Source: DATKDP01 sp035546335
GTDB taxonomy: Bacteria > Acidobacteriota > Thermoanaerobaculia > Gp7-AA8
Reading direction: 5' to 3'
Assembly (NCBI GenBank): GCA_035546335.1
Contig: DATKDP010000137.1
Coordinates: forward strand, 1-43,354
DNA: 43,354 nucleotides
The notes beneath the pieces were generated by a model. The model was not told the origin of the DNA. It did no database searches and saw nothing but the letters and a program-made list of their open reading frames with translations. Position 1 is the first letter of the stretch. The number at the start of each line of letters is the position of its first letter. Of this stretch, positions 8,051 to 16,697 are shown in pieces. A program made the translations under genes and the position numbers.

Positions 8051-8452
8051 GTGAGATACCAGATTCGAGGCAGTGATCGCACGAACGAGCGAAACCTCCG
8101 GAAGGGGTTGACGGAGGCGGAGCAAATCCTCTGGGCGATGTTGCGAGGTCGCCGGCTGGGCAGGCTGAAGTTTCGGCGGCAGCATCGAATCGATTTCTTC
8201 ATCGTCGACTTTTTTTGTCCGCAGTTGCAGCTCGCGATCGAGCTCGACGGCGCTCCGCACTTCACGGATGAGGGACGACGGAACGACGCGATTCGGAATC
8301 GTTATCTCGAAGCTCTCGGGATTCGAGTGATTCGTTTCGAGAACCGTGAGCTCATCGCAAATGCGTGGATGGTCGAGCAACGCATTGCGAGGGTCGTCGA
8401 GGAAGTGCAGGCTTCGCGGCTGGCTGGTGATCACGCGACCCCTCACCCCTGA
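8051..8452 (+). CDS. DUF559 endonuclease-like protein (VSR-like fold)
   Basis: A protein of 133 residues with the complete DUF559 core: LTEAEQILWAMLRGRRLG at 20-37, FRRQHRIDFFIVDFFCP at 41-57 and IELDGAPHF at 63-71, then LGIRVIRFEN near 89-98. The spaced D53, E64 and D66 fit a PD-(D/E)XK-type nuclease centre related to very-short-patch repair endonucleases. The function of DUF559 proteins is not settled. The last residues (ATPHP) are encoded by the next repeat copy, so the gene has grown into, or been inserted between, repeats. It has its own promoter-like box. The gene is flanked by family B repeats in opposite orientation, which suggests a mobile or repeat-associated cassette. Confidence 0.85.
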   Translation: MRYQIRGSDRTNERNLRKGLTEAEQILWAMLRGRRLGRLKFRRQHRIDFFIVDFFCPQLQLAIELDGAPHFTDEGRRNDAIRNRYLEALGIRVIRFENRELIANAWMVEQRIARVVEEVQASRLAGDHATPHP

Positions 8453-8508
8453 CCCCTCTCCCCATGGTCCTATCGTTCCGCTCGTGCAGATCGTCGTGGG
8501 GAGAGGGG
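8439..8508 (-). repeat. family B repeat, copy 2, inverted
   Basis: CCCCTCACCCCTGACCCCTC through CGTCGTGGGGAGAGGGG is the reverse complement of the tail and ends of the other copies. The inner 20-odd bases (TCCTATCGTTCCGCTCGTGC) have diverged. Together with copy 1 it makes an inverted pair around the DUF559 gene. Confidence 0.8.
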
Positions 8509-8537
8509 CACCACCGCCCCGTGGTAGGACGATCCTT

Positions 8538-8594
8538 CCCCTCTCCCCACGACGATCTCGGCTACGAAGCATCATGTGACCATGGGGAGAGGGG
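8538..8594 (+). repeat. family B repeat, copy 3, direct
   Basis: A nearly exact copy of the 7941 core, without the GTCAGGGGTGAGGGG tail. It is separated from copy 4 by a 29-bp spacer (GCACCGCCGCCCCGTAGTAC...). A similar spacer precedes copy 3 itself, so copies 3 and 4 form a tandem array with a period of 86 bp. Confidence 0.85.
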
Positions 8595-8623
8595 CACCGC
8601 CGCCCCGTAGTACGACGATCCTT

Positions 8624-8703
8624 CCCCTCTCCCCACGACGATCTCGACTACGAAGCATCATGTGACCATGGGGAGAGGGGTCAGGGGTGAGGGGCCATGA
8701 GCG
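8624..8703 (+). repeat. family B repeat, copy 4, direct, overlapping the end of a CDS
   Basis: Almost identical to copy 1, including the GTCAGGGGTGAGGGGCCATG tail. It differs by one base in the centre (CTCGACTAC for CTCGGCTAC). The tail encodes the last residues and the stop codon of the minus-strand gene ending at 8681. Confidence 0.85.
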
Positions 8704-10309
8704 CCCTCGGGATGACCGTACGGCCTCCTTCCAGCACGATCGAGCGCGCCTCGGGTAACCAGACCTGACACTCCCCCACGTCGTACACGCGAGGCTCGCC
8801 GCGCACCGAATAACGGCTGATGACTTCGTTGTAGCGCGCTCGATCCTCCCTGGCGCAGACGACGATCGCTCCCAGCTCTTTCCCGCCGAGGAACGATGCC
8901 GGATCGTGCCAGACGTGGGGCTCGAATCCGTCCTCGACGGTCAGCGCCTTCCGCTCCGAGTAATAGGCGATCTCGCTGCTCCAGGTCGTGACCGGATGAC
9001 TGGGACCTTCGTGAACCAGCAGGCCGAAGACGACGACTCCGCTTTCCGGCGGAGTGTAGCGACGAATCACGTCGCCGACGGCGAGCGCCCTCGTGCGCCC
9101 GACGCTCAGCTCCTTGCGCACATGGCGGCCATAGCCCCTGCTGAACGCGAACAGATTCCAGCCGATCATCACGAGAACGAGCAGGGCTGCGATGCGCCGG
9201 CCTCCCGTACGCGCGGACCAGACGATCGTAGCCACTGCCACCGCGGCGGCCAGAAACACGGCAGAGGAGACCTGGTAGTAGTCGAGATAGTGGTGAACCC
9301 TGATGAAGAGGAGAACCGGCAGCGCGAACAGGAGCAGGCACACCAGCAGAATCGCCTTCGAACGGCGGTCGCCGAGCAGCAGCGCGCCGATCACCACCGC
9401 GGCTCCCACGAGCCCTCCCGCATTCCGCGTCACGACTCGATCCCAGAAGATCGTCTTCAGCAGAACCAAATCGAAACGATCGGCGAGCGTCCCGAGGTAA
9501 TAGGTCGACTGCGTCGCGACGGTAGTCAGGGCGCCATAGGGGTTTCGACCTCGGATCAGATCGGCGTAGCGCGTCCAGAGGCCTCCGAAGGCGAAAGGGA
9601 TCGCGAAGGCTGTCGTCACGACCGCCATTCGCCGCCAGGAAGGGATTGCAAAGCGGCTCGTCCGCAGATGCGAAACGAGAAGAACCAACAGCATCACCAC
9701 GAGCATCGGAAAGGCGGTGAACAGCTTCTGCAGCATGGCGAGAGAAGCGAATGCGCTGAAGAGGAAAGCCGAGCGCCAGCTGGGGGACGAATCGCGCAGG
9801 TCGAGCGCGTAGGGGATCGCGGCCAGGGTGAAGAACACCGCGGCGGTCTCCACCAGAAAAGCCCTCCCGTAGAAGAGGTAGAGGGGACTCGACCAAAGCA
9901 AAGCAGAGAAGATCCATGCGGTCTCTGGCGGCAGCTCGAGGCGACGCGCCGTCGAAAAGGCTGGCCAGGCACAGGCGAGCAGGAAGGCGAAGCTCACCAG
10001 ACGACCGACCGGATCGAGGTGGAGTCCGCCCAACCGGGCGATCGCGGCGACGATCGTCTGGTAGATGGGAAACTCGTACGGGATCTCCCACGGATATCCG
10101 AGCACGGGAGTCTGATAGGGGATCTGCCATCCCTCCCGGATCATCCAGTAGGAAGTCAGCGCCGTCTGCGTCTGACGAAAGGCCTCCCACTCCAGGAGAG
10201 GCTGCGCCGCGTAGCGGACGGCTACCCACGCTGCAATGGCTGCGGTCATCGCCGCGAGGACGGCCGGCCAATGCGCCTTTGAAAATGCGGCGAGCTGCTC
10301 TTTGAACAT
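8681..10309 (-). CDS. GT-C/GT39-like polytopic membrane glycosyltransferase
   Basis: A protein of 542 residues with about ten to twelve hydrophobic segments and a soluble tail of about 130 residues. The first outer loop reads LLEWEAFRQTQTALTSYW (residues 38-55). This matches a GT39-like subfamily in which the loop carries an acidic residue followed by FRQxQTA. It would transfer a sugar from a polyprenyl-phosphate donor on the outer membrane face; the acceptor is unknown. ATG at 10309 is preferred over the TTG at 10315. The last residues (ALMAPHP) and the stop come from repeat copy 4, so the original C-terminus was probably replaced. It lies 43 bp downstream of the 2Fe-2S subunit gene on the same strand and may be read through from that operon. 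Confidence 0.8.
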   Translation of the reverse strand: MFKEQLAAFSKAHWPAVLAAMTAAIAAWVAVRYAAQPLLEWEAFRQTQTALTSYWMIREGWQIPYQTPVLGYPWEIPYEFPIYQTIVAAIARLGGLHLDPVGRLVSFAFLLACAWPAFSTARRLELPPETAWIFSALLWSSPLYLFYGRAFLVETAAVFFTLAAIPYALDLRDSSPSWRSAFLFSAFASLAMLQKLFTAFPMLVVMLLVLLVSHLRTSRFAIPSWRRMAVVTTAFAIPFAFGGLWTRYADLIRGRNPYGALTTVATQSTYYLGTLADRFDLVLLKTIFWDRVVTRNAGGLVGAAVVIGALLLGDRRSKAILLVCLLLFALPVLLFIRVHHYLDYYQVSSAVFLAAAVAVATIVWSARTGGRRIAALLVLVMIGWNLFAFSRGYGRHVRKELSVGRTRALAVGDVIRRYTPPESGVVVFGLLVHEGPSHPVTTWSSEIAYYSERKALTVEDGFEPHVWHDPASFLGGKELGAIVVCAREDRARYNEVISRYSVRGEPRVYDVGECQVWLPEARSIVLEGGRTVIPRALMAPHP

Positions 10310-10352
10310 CGTCAAGGGTACTCGTTCGCCATCACGACGTGCGGGACGCGCT

Positions 10353-10805
10353 TCACATCTCCTCTCCGGCGCGCTCGATGGCGCGCACGATGCGCAGATA
10401 GGTTCCGCAGCGGCAGAGGTTCGCCTGCATCTCCTCGATGATCTCCTCGCGCGTCGGAGTCCCGTTGCGCGCCAGCAGCGCCGCAGCCCGCATGATCTGT
10501 CCCGACTGGCAGTAGCCGCACTGCGGTACCTGCTCCGCGATCCATGCTCGCTGCAGCGGATGTTCGCCTTCGGGTGAGAGCCCCTCGATCGTCGTCACTT
10601 CCCTTCCGGCGGCCGCCGCAACGGGTGTCAGACAGGAAAACGCCGCGCTTCCATCGATGTGCACCGTACAGACTCCGCAGGTGCCCATGCCGCAGCCGTA
10701 CTTGGTGCCGGTGAGACCCAGCTTGTCTCGCAGCACCCAGAGGAGCGGCATATCGCCGGGAGCCTCGACGACCACCGGAGATCCGTTGAGCGTCAGTCTG
10801 ATCAC
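10353..10805 (-). CDS. 2Fe-2S subunit of a molybdenum hydroxylase (isoquinoline 1-oxidoreductase type)
   Basis: A protein of 150 residues with two [2Fe-2S] domains in the order normal for this family. The plant-ferredoxin-type cluster uses C38, C43, C46 and C58 (YGCGMGTCGVCTVHIDG). The helical one uses C96, C99, C131 and C133 (CGYCQSGQIM and NLCRCGTYLRI). It passes electrons from the molybdenum centre to the next acceptor. No FAD subunit gene is next to it, which fits the two-subunit isoquinoline oxidoreductase arrangement that uses a cytochrome as acceptor. The GTG at 10805 is chosen because VIRLTLNG is the usual beginning and it lies 4 nt after the stop of the large subunit gene. Confidence 0.92.
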   Translation of the reverse strand: MIRLTLNGSPVVVEAPGDMPLLWVLRDKLGLTGTKYGCGMGTCGVCTVHIDGSAAFSCLTPVAAAAGREVTTIEGLSPEGEHPLQRAWIAEQVPQCGYCQSGQIMRAAALLARNGTPTREEIIEEMQANLCRCGTYLRIVRAIERAGEEM

Positions 10806-10809
10806 CTGA

Positions 10810-13038
10810 TCACCCACGCGCGCGTCCCCCTTCGACGGAGATTTCGTGATTCCTGATCGGGAGCGAGCGGATTCGCGGGCCTCCCGCGTCGTAGATCGCA
10901 TTCGTCAGAGCGGGGATCACCGCGGAGACGACCGGCTCACCGACGCCCCCCCAACCAGGTTGACGGCTGAGCACCCAATGCGTCTCGACCTTCGGCATCT
11001 CGCGGATGCGCAGCATCGGGTAGTCGTGAAAGTTGGACTGAGCGACGCGACCGCGATCGATGGTGATCTCTCCGTACATGGCGGAGGTCAGTCCGAAAGC
11101 GACGCTTCCTTCGACCTGCGCTTCCGCATTGCGCGGATTGACGAGGAAGCTCGGATCTCCGGCGACGACGACCCGATCGACCCGGAACCATCCCTTTCCG
11201 TCGAGCGTCACTTCGACGACGACCGCATAGAATGCGTCCGCCTGCTCCTGGACCGCGAGCCCGCGGCCGCGACCGGGACCGAGGGGACTTCCCCATCCGG
11301 ATTTTCCCGCGACCTCGTCGAGAACCGCGCGCAACCGCGCGGCGCGCTCGCGGGGGCGGAGGTCGTGTGTGATCTGACCCTCGAGCGTCGCCGTGGGAAC
11401 GATCGCCGGCGTCTTCTCGGGATCGAGCAATGTGCGCTGCAGCTCATAGGGATCTCTTCCGGCGGCTCGAGCCAGCTCGTCCAGAGCGCTCTGCGTGACG
11501 AACCCATGGATCGAGAAGCCGACTCCGCGCATCTGCCCTTCGGGAACGTGCGAGGAGCGGCTCACGAGCTCGACTCGCATGTTCGGAATCGCATAGAGGA
11601 GTGAGTCGGAGCCGAACCTGTTGCGTACCTCGTCGGTCGAAGGAGCCGCGATGCGATGCCACCACGCCGTGATGTTTCCCTCCCCATCGAGGGCCGCGCG
11701 AATGCGGGAGAGACTGGCGGGGCGGTAGAAGCCGTGCTGCATGGTGTCTTCACGACTCCAGAGCAGCTTCACGGGCGTCCCTCTCATCGCCCTGGCGATC
11801 TGTACGGCCTGGGCGACGAAGTCCGTTTCCTGACGGCGGCCGAAGCCGCCTCCGATCTGAGTCACGTGCAGGATTCCTCTGCCGGCCGCCATCCCGGCAG
11901 CCTCGGCAGCCGTCTCCATCGCAAACTCGGGGACCTGCGTCGGCGCCCACACCTCGAACCTGCGCCTGGTCACCAGCGCCGTGCAATTCATCGGCTCCAG
12001 CGCTGCGTGCTCGAGATACGGAGTGAAGTAGTCCGCCTCCAGCGTCCGTGCCGCCGATGCGATGGCACCTTCCACGTCGCCATCGTTCCGAAGTGATCGA
12101 TCAGGAGGGCCCTCGAAACCTTCCATCAGACCGGCGCGAATCGCGGCGCTGTCCACACTCGCCCATGTGCCCTCGTCCCAGATGACCTTCATGGCATCGA
12201 TGGCGCTGCGCGCCTGCCACCACTCGTCGGCGACGACCGCCACGGCGCCGGCGTCCGGAAGAACGACGACCCGCTGCACGCCCGGACGACCGAGAGCCGC
12301 CTGCGCGTCATGCGCCACGAGCCTTCCGCCGAAGACGGGACTCATCGCGATGGCGGCATGCTTCATTCCCGGAACCTCCACGTCGATTCCGTACGTCGCT
12401 GATCCGTCGACCTTGCCCGGCAGATCGACGCGATCGACCGAAGCGCCGATGGTTCGCCACTCGCTCGGATCCTTGAGCTCGACCGAATCGGGATCCGGCA
12501 CGGGCACGTCTGCGGCATCGGCGGCGAGCTCACCATAGGTCAGCCGCCTGCCGGTGCTCGTGTGGGTGACCACACTGTTCTTCGCGACGAGCTCCGACTC
12601 GTTCACGCCGAGGCGCTTCGCTGCAGCCCTGACGAACATCGTCCTGATCTGAGCGCCGGAGGTTCGAAGCAGCATCTGGGAGCGGCTCACTCCCTCGCTG
12701 CCGGCCGTCGTGGTCCTTCCGTAGATCCTGCCTCGACGAAGATGCGTGGCGATTGAGATGAGCTCCGTTTTGACCTTCGACCAGTCGGCCTCCAGCTCTT
12801 CGGCCAGAAGCTGCGCCATCGCGGTCATCGTGCCCTGTCCCATCTCCATCTGTGCGATGCGGATCGTGATCGTGTCGTCCGGCGCCACGACGATCCAGTT
12901 GAAGACTTCGACCGAGCCCGACGGCTCCGCCATGCGTCCCCAGGGCATGTATCGCAGACCGATCGCGAGCGCCCCCCCGGCGGCGAGTGCCGCCGAGGCG
13001 ATGAACGTCCTGCGCGAGATCGGCATCGAATCGGTCAT
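10810..13038 (-). CDS. molybdopterin-binding large subunit (isoquinoline 1-oxidoreductase beta type)
   Basis: A protein of 742 residues. It begins with a twin-arginine signal (SRRTFIASAAL, residues 8-18), so the folded enzyme is exported across the inner membrane. IGGGFGRRQ near 392-400 binds the molybdenum cofactor. GGVGEPVVSAVIPALTNAI near 695 contains the glutamate that acts as base in hydroxylation. The family oxidises N-heterocycles or aldehydes; the substrate here cannot be read from sequence. ATG at 13038 is preceded by AGGAAG at a fair distance. It lies in an operon with xdhC-like and mocA-like maturation genes upstream and the 2Fe-2S subunit downstream. The complex would be carried out by the signal on this subunit. 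Confidence 0.92.
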   Translation of the reverse strand: MTDSMPISRRTFIASAALAAGGALAIGLRYMPWGRMAEPSGSVEVFNWIVVAPDDTITIRIAQMEMGQGTMTAMAQLLAEELEADWSKVKTELISIATHLRRGRIYGRTTTAGSEGVSRSQMLLRTSGAQIRTMFVRAAAKRLGVNESELVAKNSVVTHTSTGRRLTYGELAADAADVPVPDPDSVELKDPSEWRTIGASVDRVDLPGKVDGSATYGIDVEVPGMKHAAIAMSPVFGGRLVAHDAQAALGRPGVQRVVVLPDAGAVAVVADEWWQARSAIDAMKVIWDEGTWASVDSAAIRAGLMEGFEGPPDRSLRNDGDVEGAIASAARTLEADYFTPYLEHAALEPMNCTALVTRRRFEVWAPTQVPEFAMETAAEAAGMAAGRGILHVTQIGGGFGRRQETDFVAQAVQIARAMRGTPVKLLWSREDTMQHGFYRPASLSRIRAALDGEGNITAWWHRIAAPSTDEVRNRFGSDSLLYAIPNMRVELVSRSSHVPEGQMRGVGFSIHGFVTQSALDELARAAGRDPYELQRTLLDPEKTPAIVPTATLEGQITHDLRPRERAARLRAVLDEVAGKSGWGSPLGPGRGRGLAVQEQADAFYAVVVEVTLDGKGWFRVDRVVVAGDPSFLVNPRNAEAQVEGSVAFGLTSAMYGEITIDRGRVAQSNFHDYPMLRIREMPKVETHWVLSRQPGWGGVGEPVVSAVIPALTNAIYDAGGPRIRSLPIRNHEISVEGGRARG

Positions 13039-13062
13039 CGTCGATTCTTCCTGTCACCTTCC

Positions 13063-13734
13063 TCAATCATCGACACGATGTCGAGGAGCGAAACCGTCGT
13101 GCAACGAAGCAGGCCGGCCGCTATCGGCTGCCTCAGTAGAAGACGTGTGAGAAATGCGTGTTGCCAGCATCCAGTAGCTCTCCCAAGTGTCGACGTCGGG
13201 TGGCGGCGGCGGGTCGAGAACGAGAGGTATCACCCACTCGGGGTGCCGCTCGATCAGCAGACGCGCGCCCCCTTCCTCCCGAGTGCCTATCAGATGCTTC
13301 CAGATGCTGCGATCGAGCAGGACGGGATGGCCCGGCTCTTCGCCATAGATGGCTCGGACGACACGGGCACCCGACCGCCGGTAGAGCGCGATGGCCGCAT
13401 CGATGATCGCCGGGGAGATCCCTGGCTGATCGCCGAGAAGGATCACCGCCGCGTCGACCTCCGGCGATGTCGCCTGAAGGCCAGCCGCCAGCGACCATCC
13501 CGCTCCCGACGCATACTCGCGACTCACGGCGATTCGAGCGCCCGGGTTGAGCCGGATGTCCGCGGCGATGCGTTCGGCCTCGTGGCCGAGCACGACGATC
13601 ACTTCCGAGAGGGCCGCAGCGGCCGCCGCATCGATGGCATGCTGCAGGAGGGGCTTTCCATCGAGCGGAAGGAGCTGTTTGATTCTTCCCATTCGCGATG
13701 ACTTGCCTGCCGCCAGAATGATCCCGGCGATCAT
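13063..13734 (-). CDS. MocA/MobA-like molybdopterin nucleotidyltransferase
   Basis: A protein of 223 residues with the nucleotidyltransferase signature LAAGKSSRMGRIKQLLPLDG (residues 7-26), ILLGDQPG near 96-103 for metal binding and PPPDVDTWESY near 178. In this setting it should add CMP (MocA) or GMP (MobA) to molybdopterin for the adjacent hydroxylase. The MocA type is favoured because xanthine-oxidase-family enzymes in bacteria use the cytosine dinucleotide cofactor. The tail of about 35 residues (HTSSTEAADSGRPASLHDGF...) is not part of the domain. ATG at 13734 overlaps the upstream stop as ATGA, so it is translated with that gene. Confidence 0.85.
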   Translation of the reverse strand: MIAGIILAAGKSSRMGRIKQLLPLDGKPLLQHAIDAAAAAALSEVIVVLGHEAERIAADIRLNPGARIAVSREYASGAGWSLAAGLQATSPEVDAAVILLGDQPGISPAIIDAAIALYRRSGARVVRAIYGEEPGHPVLLDRSIWKHLIGTREEGGARLLIERHPEWVIPLVLDPPPPPDVDTWESYWMLATRISHTSSTEAADSGRPASLHDGFAPRHRVDD

Positions 13735-14786
13735 CGAGCGCCCCGTCCGTTTCGTACGGCTACGATCTGAGTCATGATGGCGAGCGCGATCTCCTCCGGA
13801 GTGCGAGCACCGATATCGAGGCCGATCGGTGCGTGGATCCTCCCGATCTCCTCGCTCGACAGTCCGGCAGCCAGCAGCAGAGCGACGCGACGTTCGTGCG
13901 TTTTTCGGGATCCGAGGGCACCGACGTAGGGAGCCCGGCTTCGCAGAGCGGCCACCAGCGCCGGATTGTCCAGCTTCGGATCGTGCGTCATCACGACGAC
14001 ATGACTTCGTTCGTCCAGCCGGATCTTCGAGAGAACTTCGTCGGGCCAGCCGACGATCAGCTCGTGTGCCTCGCGGAAGCGATCAGGCGTGGCGAAATCG
14101 CTGCGGGCATCGATGACGACGACGCGAAATCCCAGCTCTCCGGCGAGTCTGGTGAGAGAGATTGCGATGTGAACCGCACCGATGATGATCAGTCGCGGCG
14201 GTGGCAGATGGACTTCGATGAACACCTTCGAGCCTGCAAGCTCGACGACTTCCGATCGCCCGGAAGTGAGATGTGCGGTCGCATGTTCACTCGCGAGCCC
14301 GTCGAGCTCCACGCTCCCCAGACTTCCGGCGGTCACACCGGAGGCGTCCGCAAGCAGCTTGTTGCCAACACCACTGCCGGAGACCACGGTGGCCACCGCG
14401 ACCGGCAGCTCCTCCTCGAGGCAGCGAGCGAGACGGCGAACGATCTGCTGACGCGGCACCGCCGGATCCTCGGGGCGCTCCCACGGCTCGACGAAGACTT
14501 CGATCGTACCGCCGCAGGAAAGACCGACGGCCCAGGCGTCTTCGTCGGCGACTCCGAAGCTGAGGAGCCTGGCGCCGCCACCGCGCAGGACTCGCCGCGC
14601 CTCCTCGACGACCGCTCCCTCCACGCAGCCGCCGCTGACCGATCCGGCGAGCCGGCCGCTCTCACTGACCGCCATCTTCGCACCCACGCGGCGCGGCGAC
14701 GAGCCGACGGTCCCGACCACGGTGGCCACGGCGACCGCTTCTCCCTTCTGCTGCCACGCTTCGACGGCGGCCTTGATGTCGTTCAT
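13731..14786 (-). CDS. XdhC/CoxI-family molybdenum-enzyme maturation factor
   Basis: A protein of 351 residues with both family domains. The N-terminal XdhC/CoxI domain has GTVGSSPRRVGAKM (25-38) and GSVSGGCVEGAVV (48-60), the latter with its conserved cysteine. The C-terminal Rossmann domain begins near residue 200 (RLIIIGAVHIAISL) and continues to GLDIGARTPEEIALAIM. XdhC proteins bind the molybdenum cofactor, help add the terminal sulfido ligand and insert it into the apoenzyme. The annotated start is ATG 14786 (MNDIKAAVEAW). It lies 10 nt after a TATATT box and excludes an upstream extension of 49 residues. First gene of the four-gene molybdenum hydroxylase operon. Confidence 0.9.
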   Translation of the reverse strand: MNDIKAAVEAWQQKGEAVAVATVVGTVGSSPRRVGAKMAVSESGRLAGSVSGGCVEGAVVEEARRVLRGGGARLLSFGVADEDAWAVGLSCGGTIEVFVEPWERPEDPAVPRQQIVRRLARCLEEELPVAVATVVSGSGVGNKLLADASGVTAGSLGSVELDGLASEHATAHLTSGRSEVVELAGSKVFIEVHLPPPRLIIIGAVHIAISLTRLAGELGFRVVVIDARSDFATPDRFREAHELIVGWPDEVLSKIRLDERSHVVVMTHDPKLDNPALVAALRSRAPYVGALGSRKTHERRVALLLAAGLSSEEIGRIHAPIGLDIGARTPEEIALAIMTQIVAVRNGRGAR

Positions 14787-14796
14787 CGCCAGCGCC

Positions 14797-14802
14797 AATA
14801 TA
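14797..14802 (-). promoter_or_regulatory. -10 box TATATT for the molybdenum hydroxylase operon
   Basis: TATATT on the minus strand ends 10 nt before the ATG at 14786, giving a leader of only a few nucleotides. No good -35 is seen. It supports the internal start at 14786. Confidence 0.45.
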
Positions 14803-14896
14803 CCCGATGCCGGACGAACCAGGTCCCGAAGGAACGATTGAAAATAGCCCGGGACGCCGGGAAGCTGTACTGAGGGAGGACACCGGAGTTCTCGAC

Positions 14897-14902
14897 TATA
14901 CT
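14897..14902 (+). promoter_or_regulatory. -10 box TATACT before the GT39 gene at 14920
   Basis: TATACT lies 17 nt before the ATG at 14920, divergent from the box at 14797. A clear -35 is missing at 17 nt spacing. The leader would be about 10 nt and lacks a strong Shine-Dalgarno sequence. Confidence 0.4.
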
Positions 14903-14919
14903 CGTCCCCGCCCGAGTCG

Positions 14920-16626
14920 ATGACCATCTCCATTCCTCATTTCGACAAGCGCCTCGCCCGGCCGCTCATCGGAGTCCTGCTGGTGCTCGTCGCGCTGATG
15001 CGTATCGTCAGCACCTACGGCGTCTTCAGCCAGACCATGGACGAGCCGTCGAAGCTGTCCTCGGGGATGCATCAGCTCGTATACGGTCATTTTCCACGCA
15101 CCCATGATCACCCACCGCTGGGGCTCATCACGCTCGGAATCGGGCCGAGACTCGCCGGAATCCCCTATGAAGCCACCGCCAACCGTTGGGATGATGGCAA
15201 CCGCGTCCTCTATCACGAAGGAACCTACCGGCGGAACCTCGCGCTCGCACGGATGGGAGTCCTCCCATTCGTGATCGCAACGGCCGTCCTGACTTTTCTC
15301 TGGGCGCACAGGCTTTTCGGTATTGCAGTTGCCCTCGTGTCGCTGCTCCTGCTCACGTCCCTCCCCGAGTTTCTGGCGCACGGAGGCATCGCGTCGAACG
15401 ACATGGCGATCGCGGCGACTCTCATGGCGGCTCTCTACTGTTTCACGCTCTGGCTCGAGCGCCCGAGTTTTCCGAGAAGCATCGCGCTCGGAATCTCGCT
15501 CGGGCTGGCGCTCGCTGCGAAATTCTCAGCACTCGTTTTCTTCCCCGCCGCGGCCGCAGTGATTGCCGGCTGGCGATTCTGGTTTCTGCGCCGGCGCGAT
15601 GGAGATTCGCAGTCCGAACCGGGGACGAGAACGACGCCTCGCGTTTGGTTGGGTGCCGCCGTCACGATCGTCGTCGTGGCGTGGCTCACGGTCTGGGGCA
15701 GCTACGGTTTCGCGACCGGAGGGGTGACCGCGGAAGAGATCCGAGTCGAACTGAATCTCGACGACCATCTCGGCGCGGGCGGGCGAGCCAGCCGAGTGGC
15801 CTATGCGATCGCACGGCGCACGCCGGCCATCGAATATCTCGTCGACCTGGCCAAAGCAGTACGACATCAGACTGATGGGCACACATCGTATCTGTTCGGC
15901 GAGGTGACACCGCGGGGACTCTGGTACTACCTCCCGGTTGCTTTCATTTTCAAGACGCCCATCGCCTTCACGATCCTCGGGCTCACGAGCGTTCCGATCG
16001 CCCTTTCCGAAGCGGCGCGGAAGCGATCGTGGGGCATTCCTGTGCCGCTCCTGGCCGCCGCGGCGATCGCGATCAGCTGCATGTTCTCCAACATCGCCGT
16101 CGGCCTGCGATACATTCTGCCGATCTATCCCCTTCTCGCGATCTCAGCGGGATTCGCGGCGGTCCACCTCTGGACGGCAGGATGGACAGCCGGAGGACGA
16201 TTCCGCCGCGCGACACGCCCGATCGTGGTTTCATTGCTCGTATGGCACCTGGCGGCGTCGGCGCTCGCGCACCCCGACTATCTCGCTTACTTCAACGAGC
16301 TGGCTCGACGTCCGGATCGGATCATCGTCGACAGCAATCTCGACTGGGGTCAGGACCTGCTACGCCTCGAAAAAGAGCTCCGACGCCGCGGCGTGGAGTC
16401 GTTCTCGATCGCCTACTTCGGGAGCTGCCAGCTCGAACGACACGACCTCCCTCCGTTCACGCGGCTGGAGCCGGGGGATCGGGCGACGGGATGGATTGCG
16501 ATCAGCGTGTCGCTGCTCCGGGGGATGGGTCCCGGCCCGGCGGCGTATGCCTGGCTGCGCGAGCTCACGCCTGTGGGGGAGGTGGGCCACTCGATCCGGC
16601 TCTACTATGTTCCGCAGGAACGATGA
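14920..16626 (+). CDS. GT39/PMT-like membrane glycosyltransferase
   Basis: A protein of 568 residues with about eleven membrane segments. The donor-binding acidic pair D41-E42 (QTMDEPSK) follows the first segment. THDHPPLGL near 64-72 marks the first outer loop. HPDYLAYFNELARRPDRI near 454 and DSNLDWGQDLLRL near 471 are hallmarks of this subfamily, with a soluble domain after the membrane part. It probably transfers a sugar from a polyprenyl-phosphate donor at the outer face of the inner membrane. The gene at 35231 is a clear relative, sharing VDEAAHI, HPPLA and DSNLDWGQDLLRL. It is followed directly by a heptamer repeat and then by a convergent gene. Confidence 0.85.
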   Translation: MTISIPHFDKRLARPLIGVLLVLVALMRIVSTYGVFSQTMDEPSKLSSGMHQLVYGHFPRTHDHPPLGLITLGIGPRLAGIPYEATANRWDDGNRVLYHEGTYRRNLALARMGVLPFVIATAVLTFLWAHRLFGIAVALVSLLLLTSLPEFLAHGGIASNDMAIAATLMAALYCFTLWLERPSFPRSIALGISLGLALAAKFSALVFFPAAAAVIAGWRFWFLRRRDGDSQSEPGTRTTPRVWLGAAVTIVVVAWLTVWGSYGFATGGVTAEEIRVELNLDDHLGAGGRASRVAYAIARRTPAIEYLVDLAKAVRHQTDGHTSYLFGEVTPRGLWYYLPVAFIFKTPIAFTILGLTSVPIALSEAARKRSWGIPVPLLAAAAIAISCMFSNIAVGLRYILPIYPLLAISAGFAAVHLWTAGWTAGGRFRRATRPIVVSLLVWHLAASALAHPDYLAYFNELARRPDRIIVDSNLDWGQDLLRLEKELRRRGVESFSIAYFGSCQLERHDLPPFTRLEPGDRATGWIAISVSLLRGMGPGPAAYAWLRELTPVGEVGHSIRLYYVPQER

Positions 16627-16627
16627 A

Positions 16628-16697
16628 CTGAAACCTGAAACCTGAAACCTGAAACCTGAAACCTGAAACCTGAAACCTGAAACCTGAAACCTGAAAA
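16628..16697 (+). repeat. tandem heptamer CTGAAAC, nine full units plus one imperfect
   Basis: Nine perfect CTGAAAC units in a row from 16628, then CTGAAAA, starting 2 bp after the stop at 16626. The run resembles the short tandemly repeated heptamers known from some cyanobacteria and other large genomes. The copy number could vary between strains by slippage. Confidence 0.95.

Noticed and set aside
10810..13038. Xanthine dehydrogenase proper
   Set aside because: The twin-arginine signal, lack of a FAD subunit and small two-cluster subunit fit the isoquinoline 1-oxidoreductase type better.
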